A stretch of 64,000 nucleotides of DNA from Deltaproteobacteria bacterium (GCA_017302795.1 JAFLCB010000002.1:372001-436000); one strand, 5' to 3'; shown: positions 1 to 8,048, counted from the first letter of the stretch. The notes: generated by a model not told the origin, from the sequence alone. Program-made: numbers and translations.

Positions 1-4
1 GAAA

Positions 5-1030
5 GTGGCGGACCAAAAAGCGGGATTCAAATCTGCTCTTGACTCCGTTCAGCCGCCGCCAGCTAAACCACCTGGCGTAGTCGCCAAAGCAGCAATGCCT
101 GATGCAACTCCGACGGATGCGATAAACGCTGTTGAGCTTTCTTCTTCTTCTCAGCCCGAGCGTGCACCAACGAAACCGGTGACCGCCGATGACGAAAAGA
201 CGATCGCGGCCGCACAAACAACCTCGCCAGCGATGCGTCAAAATACAAGTGATAGTCCACGGCCAATTTGGCAGGACGCAAAGACCGAAGTCATTTCGAA
301 GATGACCTCGGGCGATAATCCGGATTCAGATCCTGAGGGCGAGCAGTTTATGCCAACGGAAATTCGACCGAATTCTCCGGGCGCACGGTTTCGCGAACAA
401 TCACGTCAGGCTCAGCCAGGTGCTGCGATATTCTCGTCTGCAGAGGCAGCGCTTCGGCAGTCCGAAAATCTTCGGGTTGCTCAGAAGCGAATTTCTGATC
501 TGGAAGGTGAACTCGAGCGCGTGCGTCGTGAAAATGAAAGCTTGCGGTCGGCCGGAGAAACGCTTCGACGACGAATGGACGAGCTGCAAAGCAATGCCGA
601 AAATGCAGAAATGAACACCCAAGAGGCAAAAAAGATTGCTGATGAAGAGCGCAAAGTCCTTCGTGGCCAAATAACTAGTCGCGATCGAGAAATCAATGAA
701 CTGAAAAGTCGAATCGACGACGCCGAAGGTCGCTTGGAATCGAATTTCCGGAAAATTCGTGTTCGTGAACGCGACCTCGAACACCGAATTGAGATCATTA
801 AGGCCGAAAGTCAGTCGATTGCAGCCAGCAAAGATCGCATGATCCTCGAGCTGAAGCGGCAAATTGACCAAATTTCATCCGAGTTGAATCATGCAAAAGC
901 TCAAGTGCAAGAGACGTTTGGTCAGTTCAAAGAACGACAAGAAACAGCCCGTCGTGCGGTTCGTGCTTTGCGAATTGCGCTGACAGTGTTAGAGGGCGAA
1001 GAGGAATCTGGTTCAAGAAAAGCCGAGTAG
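5..1030 (+). CDS. Coiled-coil protein with disordered N-terminus, unknown function
   Basis: Not recognised as a named family. The first ~145 residues are low-complexity, rich in Pro, Ala, Ser and Thr, and look disordered. Residues ~145 to 330 are a long heptad-type coiled coil rich in Glu, Arg, Lys, Leu and Gln (for example LEGELERVRRENESLR). There is no signal peptide or membrane segment, so it is probably cytoplasmic, perhaps a scaffold. The start is taken as GTG at 5, but the frame is open to the window edge, so the gene may begin further left. It ends 12 bases before the phosphoesterase gene and probably shares its transcript. Coding is well supported; function is unknown. Confidence 0.75.
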   Translation: MADQKAGFKSALDSVQPPPAKPPGVVAKAAMPDATPTDAINAVELSSSSQPERAPTKPVTADDEKTIAAAQTTSPAMRQNTSDSPRPIWQDAKTEVISKMTSGDNPDSDPEGEQFMPTEIRPNSPGARFREQSRQAQPGAAIFSSAEAALRQSENLRVAQKRISDLEGELERVRRENESLRSAGETLRRRMDELQSNAENAEMNTQEAKKIADEERKVLRGQITSRDREINELKSRIDDAEGRLESNFRKIRVRERDLEHRIEIIKAESQSIAASKDRMILELKRQIDQISSELNHAKAQVQETFGQFKERQETARRAVRALRIALTVLEGEEESGSRKAE

Positions 1031-1042
1031 GACTCAGTTGAA

Positions 1043-2122
1043 GTGAAGCGCATTAAGGTCGTCATCTCAGATTTGCATTTAGGGCGCGGGCGCACACTGG
1101 AAGGTGGGGCCACGAATTCGCTTGAAGAGTTCTATTTTGGGAAAAAGTTAGTCGAGTTTTTCAACTACTATTGCTCGGGTGAGTTTCGCGACTCAGAAGT
1201 TGAAGTTGTCATCAACGGTGACTTCCTAAATTTTCTTCAGACGGACTATCGTGGCCATTTTCTGACTGTTGTTACCGAGGGCGTTGCTGTTGAACAGCTT
1301 CGGTCCATTTTGGGTGGCCACCGAGATGTTTTCGAATCGATGAAGAGTTTCGCGAGTTTTCCTAATCATTTTATTACCTACATCGTTGGTAATCACGACC
1401 AGGCAATGTTGTGGCCGGCGACTCGGCAAGTTTTCAACGAAGCGATTGGTACTGACATCCGTTACAAAAACATAGTTTACTTTTTTGATGGCGTGCACGT
1501 TGAACACGGTCACATGCACGAAGCGGCGAATCGACTAGACCCGAAGCGATTTTTTTTAAAGCGCAATTTACCTGAACCCATTTTGAATCTGCCGTTTGGA
1601 TCGCATTTCTTTGTCGATTTTGTTTTAAAAATTAAACATAAACATTCTCATGTCGACAAGGTCCGTCCGTTCAACGCTCTGATCCGATGGGCCATCTTCA
1701 ACGAACCGCGATTTACCGTGTATGCGTTTTTCAAACTGACATTGTACTTCTTGAAGGCGATGTTTTGGTCGGATCCTCGGCGGCACATTTCACTGCAAAG
1801 CGTTTTGCGAGTTCTGGCCGAGAGCGCGATTTTTCCTGATCTCAGCGAGTCGGCGCGCCGCGTTCTAAATGACGAACGGGTGCACACGGTGGTTTTTGGC
1901 CACTCTCACGTCTATCAGTACCGTCAATGGGGATTAAACAAAGAGTACTTCAACACGGGAACATGGACAGACATCACTTCATTGGATATTGAATCACTTG
2001 GTAAGATCACAAAGCTCACGTATGTTCTGATTGAGTACCCAGACGATGGCGGTCGGCCGCGAGGGCGCTTAAAAGAATGGCGCGGATACCATAGGATTGA
2101 AGAGGATGTCGCAGTCTCTTAG
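1043..2122 (+). CDS. Calcineurin-like metallophosphoesterase
   Basis: Binuclear-metal phosphoesterase of the calcineurin/LpxH superfamily. The metal-binding series is visible in order: SDLHLG (residues 9-14), NGDFLN (58-63), GNHDQ (116-120), HGH (155-157) and FGHSH (about 285). At 359 residues it is longer than LpxH (about 240); the extra part is a hydrophobic, aromatic-rich stretch between the third and last motifs, about residues 165-255, which could be a membrane-facing cap. The substrate cannot be read from sequence; a lipid or nucleotide phosphoester is plausible, and LpxH-like UDP-diacylglucosamine hydrolysis is possible but unproven. GTG start preceded by AGGA. The last 17 bases overlap the next gene. 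Confidence 0.85.
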   Translation: MKRIKVVISDLHLGRGRTLEGGATNSLEEFYFGKKLVEFFNYYCSGEFRDSEVEVVINGDFLNFLQTDYRGHFLTVVTEGVAVEQLRSILGGHRDVFESMKSFASFPNHFITYIVGNHDQAMLWPATRQVFNEAIGTDIRYKNIVYFFDGVHVEHGHMHEAANRLDPKRFFLKRNLPEPILNLPFGSHFFVDFVLKIKHKHSHVDKVRPFNALIRWAIFNEPRFTVYAFFKLTLYFLKAMFWSDPRRHISLQSVLRVLAESAIFPDLSESARRVLNDERVHTVVFGHSHVYQYRQWGLNKEYFNTGTWTDITSLDIESLGKITKLTYVLIEYPDDGGRPRGRLKEWRGYHRIEEDVAVS

Positions 2123-3389
2123 ACACAGTACAAATTCGCCCGAGATCTGGTCGTTAAAACTTTCGGCCCCACCGGCGCAATCGCTTGTTGAACAAGGCCT
2201 TAAGGCATTTCATGCTATTTTGGCGAGGCAAGAAATTGGTTTTACCCGCCTCTCGGCGCGCGCTGATCAGGGGACGATCGATGGCGCTCAAGTCGCAATC
2301 GACGCGCGGGCGAAGGAAATCGCTCGCGTATCTAAACACATGGTTGTCATCGGGATGGGCGGTTCAAGCCTTGGAACCCGGGCGCTGTTATCAGCGGTTC
2401 CTAGCTCTTTAGGGCGGGGGTCGGTTTCGTTTCTCGATAATATCGACGGAGACCGATTTTGGAGCTGGCTTCGTGGACTTCATGACTTGGGCTCGATTCA
2501 CTGGGTTTTGATTTCGAAGAGCGGCAACACCGTCGAAACACTGGGAATGGCAGATTTGATAGATCAACAGCTACGACTTTCTGGGCATCGGCGCTTGAGC
2601 AGCGTTGCGACGGTCGTTTCTGAGCTGAAAGAAAGTCCGCTGACAAAATGGGCCCGTCGCGAATCAGTGCCTGTGCTTGAGATCCCGATGGATGTCGGTG
2701 GACGGTTTTCAGTTTTGTCTCCTGTCGGCCTCTTGCCTGCTGCTTTTGTAGGACTTCGAATTGATCGAGCTCTCGAGGGAGCAGCGTGGGCACTTGAATC
2801 CCCCGGACTTGTGGCGCAAATGGCCGCAAAGTCATTGGAGTCGTTTTTGCGCGAGGAATGGGTGACAATGCTCTGGTCCTACTCGGACGGGCTGCGCGAT
2901 TTTGGCGGTTGGTGGCAGCAGCTATGGGCAGAGAGTCTAGCAAAAAAGGTCAATCGCCACGGAGGTCCAGCACCTCGAGTGAGTACACCGATCGCGGCAG
3001 TAGGGGCGTGCGACCAACACTCGCTCCTGCAGCAAGTGATGGAAGGGGCGCCAGACAAATTTGTTTGGTTCCAGCGAGTTCTTGCCGCAGAAACCGGTGG
3101 TCCGCTTCTGGAGAGAACATTGTTTGAAGGCCAAGAATATATGGTCGGCAGATCTCTCGCCGATCTATTTCGTGCAGAGGCAGACGCTACGGAGCAAGCG
3201 ATGTCCGAGGCGAACGTTCGCTCGGCGAGTTTAACTGCCGAAAAACTGGATGAGCGATCGATGGCGGCGCTGTTTATGCTTTGGCAAATGACAATTGCCG
3301 TTATGGGCGAGGTCCTAGACATCAATGCGTTTGATCAGCCCGGGGTCGAGCGCGGAAAAGTAATCGCTCGCCAATCACTCAAGAGTTAG
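2106..3389 (+). CDS. pgi: Glucose-6-phosphate isomerase
   Basis: Interconverts glucose-6-phosphate and fructose-6-phosphate in the cytoplasm (glycolysis and gluconeogenesis). PGI signatures are clear: VVIGMGGSSLGTRAL (phosphate-binding SIS fold), ISKSGNTVETL, GGRFSVLSPVGLLPAA, and the QHSLLQQVMEGAPDKF block near the active-site histidine. At 427 residues it belongs to the shorter bacterial PGI class rather than the ~550-residue E. coli type. I chose ATG 2106, with AGGA at 2093-2096 nine bases upstream, over the in-frame TTG at 2097. The gene overlaps the end of the phosphoesterase gene, implying translational coupling. Confidence 0.92.
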   Translation: MSQSLRHSTNSPEIWSLKLSAPPAQSLVEQGLKAFHAILARQEIGFTRLSARADQGTIDGAQVAIDARAKEIARVSKHMVVIGMGGSSLGTRALLSAVPSSLGRGSVSFLDNIDGDRFWSWLRGLHDLGSIHWVLISKSGNTVETLGMADLIDQQLRLSGHRRLSSVATVVSELKESPLTKWARRESVPVLEIPMDVGGRFSVLSPVGLLPAAFVGLRIDRALEGAAWALESPGLVAQMAAKSLESFLREEWVTMLWSYSDGLRDFGGWWQQLWAESLAKKVNRHGGPAPRVSTPIAAVGACDQHSLLQQVMEGAPDKFVWFQRVLAAETGGPLLERTLFEGQEYMVGRSLADLFRAEADATEQAMSEANVRSASLTAEKLDERSMAALFMLWQMTIAVMGEVLDINAFDQPGVERGKVIARQSLKS

Positions 3390-3455
3390 CACGAACGTCG
3401 GGGTTCGTTTGATTCAGTTTTGCGGCAGGACTCAAGGTCAGGTCGTCACGACTTC

Positions 3456-3484
3456 TTGTTCAGGGGGCGCGCGCAATCTAGAAT
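3456..3484 (+). promoter_or_regulatory. Candidate sigma-70 promoter, FHA-GGDEF gene
   Basis: TTGTTC (3456-3461), a 17-base spacer, then TAGAAT (3479-3484). The ATG of the cyclase gene lies at 3492, only 7 bases after the -10 element, with no Shine-Dalgarno sequence in front of it. If the promoter is real, the transcript would be leaderless or nearly so. Seen by eye only. Confidence 0.4.
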
Positions 3485-3491
3485 AGATTCG

Positions 3492-4526
3492 ATGGCGCAA
3501 CAGAAGAAGTTCAAAAATCAGAAACCGATTGATACAGATGAAGTAGTGGATCTCAATCCTGATGACTTGCCGGACGATGAGTCGGTGACCGTCACCAACA
3601 CGCTAGACAATCCTGACGAGTCCGAGAAAACGGTTATTTCGGCCGGCGCCACTATGAATCGCCGAATTGCGGAGGCTACAAAGACTCCACCCTCGATCAT
3701 GATGCTTGAGGGCCCAGCGGGCTACGTTGGGAAGCAATGGCCTATCGAGAAAAATGAGTTGATTATTGGTCGATCGATGACCTCGCAAGTTTTCGTCGAT
3801 GACAAGTCTGTTTCACGTTCGCACACGAAAATTATTTTGAAAGACAATGACGTTTACGTCATGGATCTCGAGTCATCGAACAAAACGGTTGTCAACGACG
3901 AAGCAATTCCTCCGATGACGGCAATGAAGTTGAAAGACAACGACACAATTAAGACCGGTAACGTGCTCTTCAAGTATCGAGAGCGTGGAAGTTTGGAAGC
4001 GCATGCGCATGAACGGCTTCAGGAAAAATCGGAACGCGATCCACTGACTGGCGCGTATAATAAAGGTGCCCTTGCACAGCGCGGCCAGGAAGCTTTTAAG
4101 CGCGCGAAGCTTTTGAAAGTTCCAATTTCAATTGCCGTGTTTGACATCGACTTCTTCAAAAAAATCAATGATGACCCAAATTTCGGTCACCCAGGCGGCG
4201 ACTACGTTTTGAAAGATCTTGTAAAGGTTATTTCTACGAAGCTCATTCGCGCGGATGACTTCTTGGCAAGATACGGCGGGGAAGAGTTTGTCGTTATTCT
4301 GTTCGGCTCGAACCTACAACAGGCGGTCGAAATCGGTGAACGGTTACGGCTTACCATCGAGTCGCATACGTTCGTTTACAACGGGCACACCATTCCAGTG
4401 ACGATCTCAGTTGGCGTTGCGGCAAAGCAGCCAGAAATGTCAACATGGGAAGAGCTTTTCGCGGTTGCCGACACGGCTGTTTACGCTTCTAAACGCACCG
4501 GCCGAAACCGCGTCACTTCGGCTTGA
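3492..4526 (+). CDS. dgcB: FHA-GGDEF diguanylate cyclase, DgcB-like
   Basis: Makes cyclic-di-GMP from two GTP. An acidic, disordered tail (1-70) is followed by an FHA domain (about 75-160) with the phospho-threonine-binding residues IIGRS (91-95), SRSH (108-111) and SSN (128-130). The GGDEF domain (about 180-340) has RDPLTGAYN, FDIDFFKKIND, an intact GGEEF active loop (262-266) and the inhibitory RxxD site (R253-D256) five residues before it, so product feedback is expected. In Bdellovibrio bacteriovorus an FHA-GGDEF protein, DgcB, is required for prey invasion and its FHA domain binds its own phosphorylated N-terminal tail. The same arrangement here suggests an orthologue; Thr47 in EKTVIS is a candidate phosphosite (inference). 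Start at ATG 3492. Confidence 0.9.
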   Translation: MAQQKKFKNQKPIDTDEVVDLNPDDLPDDESVTVTNTLDNPDESEKTVISAGATMNRRIAEATKTPPSIMMLEGPAGYVGKQWPIEKNELIIGRSMTSQVFVDDKSVSRSHTKIILKDNDVYVMDLESSNKTVVNDEAIPPMTAMKLKDNDTIKTGNVLFKYRERGSLEAHAHERLQEKSERDPLTGAYNKGALAQRGQEAFKRAKLLKVPISIAVFDIDFFKKINDDPNFGHPGGDYVLKDLVKVISTKLIRADDFLARYGGEEFVVILFGSNLQQAVEIGERLRLTIESHTFVYNGHTIPVTISVGVAAKQPEMSTWEELFAVADTAVYASKRTGRNRVTSA

Positions 4527-4549
4527 TGGGTACGGTGCTTGACGATACG

Positions 4550-4570
4550 GCTCCTTGAATAGGAGCATTT
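4550..4570 (+). terminator. Weak hairpin between convergent genes
   Basis: GCTCCT (4550-4555), loop TGAAT, AGGAGC (4561-4566), followed by ATTTAGTT. The 6-bp stem and broken T tract make a weak terminator for the cyclase gene. It lies just outside the stop of the convergent leftward gene. Confidence 0.35.
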
Positions 4571-4572
4571 AG

Positions 4573-5277
4573 TTAAAATGATACATTCGAAACAAACTGA
4601 ATCTCGCAACTCCTAATTGCTCGAACAGCCGAATTTTCATGGTTAAGCTCTACATCCGGTATCTGCGGATTGGCTGGATTTTGTGCCGATTCTCTTTGGC
4701 TATTCTCTTTCTCAGGCGCAAGAACGGGTTGTGATGGAAAGAATGTCGATGCTACCAAGTTTTGCAGTCGAACATTTTCGCCGCCAGAAGTGACCACGCG
4801 AACTTGGCCAAGATCATAGTCGGTTTTGAAGAATACAGCACTTCGATCAGCGTCAATCATCACAAATAAAACCTGACCAGAAGCTTTAGCGCGAATTGCG
4901 ATTTCCTCTAGTATAGTGCCGATAGCTGAAGGACCCGCTTGTTTTATTTTGTCATAAATTGCAGTCGCCACAGCTCGGTTATTAGGATCGACGTTTAATA
5001 AACTCTCGAAGTCGAGGTGAACTTTAATGTTATGCGATTTGCCGTCTTTCCCAATGAACCCAAGCAGGATACCGTTTTTGATGTAGGTCAAATCGGCACT
5101 TCCTGAAGGATTAAGCGCTGCTGGTACATTTAAACCAGTCTCCGCATTAATCACATAATCGGTGGCAATAAAGACCTCCAGCGGAGCACTTTGCGCGATT
5201 GACGTCGTCAGCCCACACACCAATACCGTGGCTGAAACCGTGCGAAAAACTAATATCGAAAGTAAATTTGAAAGCAT
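4573..5277 (-). CDS. Secreted hypothetical protein
   Basis: Not recognised. An N-terminal signal peptide is evident (hydrophobic LVFRTVSATVLVCGLTTSI, then AQSA cleavage-like residues near 30). The mature part is a mixed alpha/beta sequence of about 200 residues ending in a Pro/Asn/Gln-rich tail and one cysteine, so export to the periplasm or outside is likely. I prefer ATG at 5277, preceded on the minus strand by the purine-rich AGGGGGACG, over the in-frame GTG at 5307, because it places the hydrophobic core correctly. It is a single-gene unit with a TATATAAG-like element about 50 bases upstream. Confidence 0.7.
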   Translation of the reverse strand: MLSNLLSILVFRTVSATVLVCGLTTSIAQSAPLEVFIATDYVINAETGLNVPAALNPSGSADLTYIKNGILLGFIGKDGKSHNIKVHLDFESLLNVDPNNRAVATAIYDKIKQAGPSAIGTILEEIAIRAKASGQVLFVMIDADRSAVFFKTDYDLGQVRVVTSGGENVRLQNLVASTFFPSQPVLAPEKENSQRESAQNPANPQIPDVELNHENSAVRAIRSCEIQFVSNVSF

Positions 5278-5853
5278 TCTCGTCCCCCTATTTTTCAAGC
5301 GAAGCACGCTTGGCCCGCTGTTCTGCTTATATAGATGGAAACAGAGAAGATGGAACGGGAAACTTTAACCCTATAGGTTTGACTCGATCGCAAAAGAGAA
5401 ACTGTGCGACGGTATTAGGGAATGTTTGGCTTCGGGCCACTGTGTAACGAAAAGGAATCTTTGGCCAACCATCACTTTTCATCGAGGAGCAAAGTGCGCC
5501 CACCTTTTCGACACTTCCTGAGAAGAGTTCACTGTGCAGGGATGTTATGTCCTAACAGAACTTTAAAAAATCTGAACTTTTCTGTTCCTATTCGTTTTTA
5601 TCAGGCAGCCGCGAATGCGAAGAACTTCTGGACGAAGTGACAGAACATGGCACCTCAAATGCTATGTATTTGTTTGCCCGGAAGGCTTTGGCCTTAGTGG
5701 GAAGTCGATGAGTCTACGCTGAGCAGCCAAGGGACGCTGTTCACCGGAAACGGCCTCGAAGACCAAGTAAGAAATAAAAAGTCGCCTAGACTTTAACCGA
5801 GTTTCCGACCGTCTGTGTCTCATGCACGGTGACAGCGGTCCATAGGAGGCGTG
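5278..5853. other. 576-base gap with no credible gene
   Basis: No reading frame here looks coding: the 72-codon frame at 5422-5640 has no Shine-Dalgarno and no protein-like composition. The left part should hold the promoter of the leftward secreted-protein gene. The right part (about 5690-5840) is rich in complementary segments and is described separately as a candidate structured leader of the ECF sigma gene. Small hairpins also occur at 5544-5558 (TGTTA/TAACA arms) and about 5692-5705 (AAGGC/GCCTT arms). Confidence 0.5.
5745..5840 (+). ncRNA. Candidate structured 5' leader of the ECF sigma gene
   Basis: An outer stem CGGAAAC (5745-5751) pairs with GTTTCCG (5801-5807) and encloses a perfect hairpin AAAGTC-GCCTA-GACTTT (5778-5794). 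Next to it is a second stem-loop: GACCG/CGGTC (5807-5811 with 5836-5840) continued by CTGT/ACAG after a one-base bulge. This last helix ends three bases before AGGAGG (5844-5849), the ribosome site of the sigma gene, so it could affect its translation. It resembles no RNA family I know. The pairing is seen directly; function is inferred. Confidence 0.35.
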
Positions 5854-6696
5854 ATGAGCGCAAGCCTTAGGAGCCTAGTTCTAGAGAAGTCCGATTCGAT
5901 CGCACTTGATCGGGAAAGTGGTCGCGTGAGTGATCGAGACGTTGCGAAAGCAAAGTCGCCGGTAAGTCAGTCGTTGTTAAAGACGACGGTCGCAAGGGCG
6001 AACAAGGAAGCCGCCGAGTCGGTGGTCCTTTCGGATCTAGAGCTTGTTGATCAGGTGAAGGTTGGCAACCGAAAGGCCTTCACGGAACTGGTTCGCCGTC
6101 ACCAACGCGGTCTCTTGCGCATCGTTTTACGACTGACGCGAGAACTGCCACTGGCGGAGGATATCGTGCAGGAAACGTTTATTAAGGCTTACGAAAAGAT
6201 GGTGCTGTTTGAAGGCCGTTCAAGCTTCAAGAGCTGGCTCTATCAAGTGGGATTGAACACAGCGAAGAATCGCTTCCGTTCGCGCCCTCCGGAAGAATTC
6301 ACAACGGATATCGTTCAAGGCGGCGTTGATGCTGGTGCGGAACGCGATCTAGTTAAAGGTGATGTGTCGCGACTGCTTCGTGCCCAAGTGGATTTGTTAC
6401 CAGAACGTCAACGTATTGCGATCACTCTTCGGGTGTTCGAGGATTTGAGCTTCAAAGAAATCGCTCAAATCATGAACTGCCCTTACGACACTGCGAAAGC
6501 GAACTACCGTCATGCCCTTTTGAAACTTCGTGAGAAGTTTGAGCTTGAAATGGGCACCGGTGGAGATCTTGAAAACTGGAATTCTCTATTCAGCATGGAC
6601 AGCGACGCTGGCTCGCCTTTTGAATCGTCTGGTAATTCAGGTACCGGTTCAGGTGGGTCTCGCGGAGCACAAGACCAACGGGAGGTAGATCTGTGA
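5854..6696 (+). CDS. ECF-type RNA polymerase sigma factor
   Basis: Alternative sigma factor of the sigma-70 ECF group (RpoE-like), directing RNA polymerase to stress or envelope promoters. Region 2 (about 65-145) shows LRLTRELPLAEDIVQETFIK and SFKSWLYQVGLNTAKN; region 4 (about 180-230) is the helix-turn-helix with LPERQRIAITLRVFEDLSFK. It carries an unusual ~60-residue N-terminal extension and a Gly/Ser-rich C-terminal tail (total 280, against about 190 for typical ECF factors). ATG 5854, four bases after AGGAGG, is chosen over the overlapping GTG at 5851. Its stop overlaps the next start (GTGA), the usual sign of a sigma/anti-sigma pair. Confidence 0.92.
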   Translation: MSASLRSLVLEKSDSIALDRESGRVSDRDVAKAKSPVSQSLLKTTVARANKEAAESVVLSDLELVDQVKVGNRKAFTELVRRHQRGLLRIVLRLTRELPLAEDIVQETFIKAYEKMVLFEGRSSFKSWLYQVGLNTAKNRFRSRPPEEFTTDIVQGGVDAGAERDLVKGDVSRLLRAQVDLLPERQRIAITLRVFEDLSFKEIAQIMNCPYDTAKANYRHALLKLREKFELEMGTGGDLENWNSLFSMDSDAGSPFESSGNSGTGSGGSRGAQDQREVDL

Positions 6697-7358
6697 GTCA
6701 CGAACGACTATGGCCAAAGCATCCTAATGTGGACGTGAGTATCGACTTATTAGAAGGCGAGCTCGATCAAGAGTTTGAAAAGGATTTGGAGATTTGGCTG
6801 AATAGCTCCGAGGGCAGCACGTCAAACATCAAAGAGGAATTGGAGATCTTGAGCCAAATCCGACAGTCCTTAAAGGACTCGGACGATGTGGCGGTACCTG
6901 AAAGCGGTCACTACTATGACGCTCTCGAGGCGCGAATTATGGGAGCCCTTGATCAGGCCATTGAATTGGGCGAGGTGGAAGATCGATCAAAATCTGTTCC
7001 GACGGAACTCGTTGCTTCTCAAGCGGCAGGAGATTCACGTGGGCGACAGGTTCGCCGCGGAATGGCTACGCGGGCAGGGCATCTTGCTGTTCTAGCGGGA
7101 CTTGCGCTTCTGATGACCGGAAAATGGCCGCTGGCGATTGATGGTGCTGCACCATTGTCGAGTCTCGGAGCTCGGTCTTCTACGAGCACGGAGCTACTTG
7201 AAGCTACGCGATCGGCAGGTCCTTCGGTTTTGGCCAACACCGTCATGAGCTTTGAATCTGATTCGGATCTCGCGCTCGAGCTTGCAGCACGGGAAAATGT
7301 CGCCCGCCTTATGGTTGCGATGAACAGTCAAAATGCGGGCGGCCAGTCGGTCGACTAG
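6693..7358 (+). CDS. Putative anti-sigma factor, single-pass membrane protein
   Basis: Translationally coupled to the ECF sigma gene. The first ~125 residues are acidic and hydrophilic. One hydrophobic segment (about 128-145, LAVLAGLALLMTGKWPLAI) is followed by an exported-looking Ser/Ala-rich part. That topology (cytoplasmic sigma-binding part, one helix, periplasmic part) and the position fit an anti-sigma factor. The typical zinc-binding HxxxCxxC motif is absent, so the assignment rests on context. GTG start at 6693. Confidence 0.65.
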   Translation: MSHERLWPKHPNVDVSIDLLEGELDQEFEKDLEIWLNSSEGSTSNIKEELEILSQIRQSLKDSDDVAVPESGHYYDALEARIMGALDQAIELGEVEDRSKSVPTELVASQAAGDSRGRQVRRGMATRAGHLAVLAGLALLMTGKWPLAIDGAAPLSSLGARSSTSTELLEATRSAGPSVLANTVMSFESDSDLALELAARENVARLMVAMNSQNAGGQSVD

Positions 7359-7372
7359 ACCGCAATCCTCGT

Positions 7373-7400
7373 TTGATCGACCAGCCAATCACTGTATAAA
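7373..7400 (+). promoter_or_regulatory. Candidate sigma-70 promoter
   Basis: TTGATC (7373-7378), a 16-base spacer, then TATAAA (7395-7400), upstream of the small exported-protein gene starting at 7412. The predicted transcript start would lie only a few bases before the GTG. Seen by eye only. Confidence 0.4.
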
Positions 7401-7411
7401 ATTATAGAACA

Positions 7412-7984
7412 GTGAAGCTGGTCGAAATTTTTCGTTCAATATCCCAATCGGTTTTCTTTGCACCTCGTTTTGCAACGCGGTTTGTGACAGTGCTTTGTTT
7501 TGTCACAACCTGCCTAGCGGTCTTCTCAAGTTTGGGCTCGGCTAGCACGATGACAACCGAGCAGATGGTCGATCGGGAGCGAAAACGCCTCGAAGAAGTT
7601 TTTATCTGGAAAATGTCCGAAGAGCTTCGCCTCTCTGTCGAAATCGAAACGACGTTTGCCGAGGCAATCCGCGCACTGAACCGTGAAAAGTACTCGGCCA
7701 ATTCGGAAGTCTCAATGGCTTTGGTCGCGCTGGAAAAATCGAAATCTCCGAAAGAGCGCGATCAAGCCTTGAAGAGATACGAGCGCGCTTGGCGCACCTA
7801 CGGCGAACTTCCGATTCGCGAAGTCAGCCGAATGAAGCCAATTTTAGGCGTGGAAAAGCTTGGTCAGTATCTTGTGGCAAAGTCACAAATGGCTGAGAGG
7901 CTGAAAGCGCTTTCTACGAATACCCCACCAAACAACTTGGTGAAACCTCCCCCGACCGAGGCAGCTTCGTCCGAGGCGAAGTGA
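7412..7984 (+). CDS. Small exported helical protein
   Basis: Not recognised by name. A basic N-region and a hydrophobic core (FVTVLCFVTTCLAVFSSLGSA) form a signal peptide with cleavage near residue 45. The mature part (about 145 residues) is predicted helical, charged and rich in Glu, Arg and Lys, ending in a Pro-rich tail. Small helical periplasmic proteins next to ECF sigma/anti-sigma pairs are often stress sensors of the Spy/CpxP sort, but no LTxxQ motif is visible here, so that is only a suggestion. GTG start at 7412; no good Shine-Dalgarno. Confidence 0.7.
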   Translation: MKLVEIFRSISQSVFFAPRFATRFVTVLCFVTTCLAVFSSLGSASTMTTEQMVDRERKRLEEVFIWKMSEELRLSVEIETTFAEAIRALNREKYSANSEVSMALVALEKSKSPKERDQALKRYERAWRTYGELPIREVSRMKPILGVEKLGQYLVAKSQMAERLKALSTNTPPNNLVKPPPTEAASSEAK

Positions 7985-7987
7985 AAC

Positions 7988-8005
7988 GGCTAAAGGAGTT
8001 TAGCC
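7988..8005. terminator. Perfect hairpin without T tract
   Basis: GGCTAAA, loop GGAG, TTTAGCC: a perfect 7-bp stem, three bases after the stop of the rightward gene and about 45 bases beyond the stop of the convergent leftward gene. No run of T follows on either strand, so it may be a transcript-end stabiliser rather than an intrinsic terminator. Confidence 0.4.
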
Positions 8006-8048
8006 TTGGCAGCGGACATCCATCGTATTCTTTATTTCAATGGCGTGG

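Noticed and set aside
401-871. 156-codon leftward frame inside the coiled-coil gene
   Set aside because: Lies antisense to a clear coding region; its protein is Phe-rich and low in charged residues, as expected for the reverse of a Glu/Arg/Lys-rich coiled coil.
2401-2943. 180-codon leftward frame inside the glucose-6-phosphate isomerase gene
   Set aside because: The sense strand carries unmistakable isomerase motifs; the antisense product has no motif.
5422-5640. 72-codon rightward reading frame in the 5.3-5.85 kb gap
   Set aside because: No ribosome site, odd composition (many Cys, His, Arg, Phe), no recognisable motif; it overlaps small hairpins and is better read as non-coding.
5677-5735. 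SRP-RNA-like fragments (CCCGGAAGG and GAGCAGCCAAGGG)
   Set aside because: In signal-recognition-particle RNA these two motifs are adjacent on one hairpin; here they are separated by about 40 bases and the flanking helices are missing, so the likeness seems accidental.
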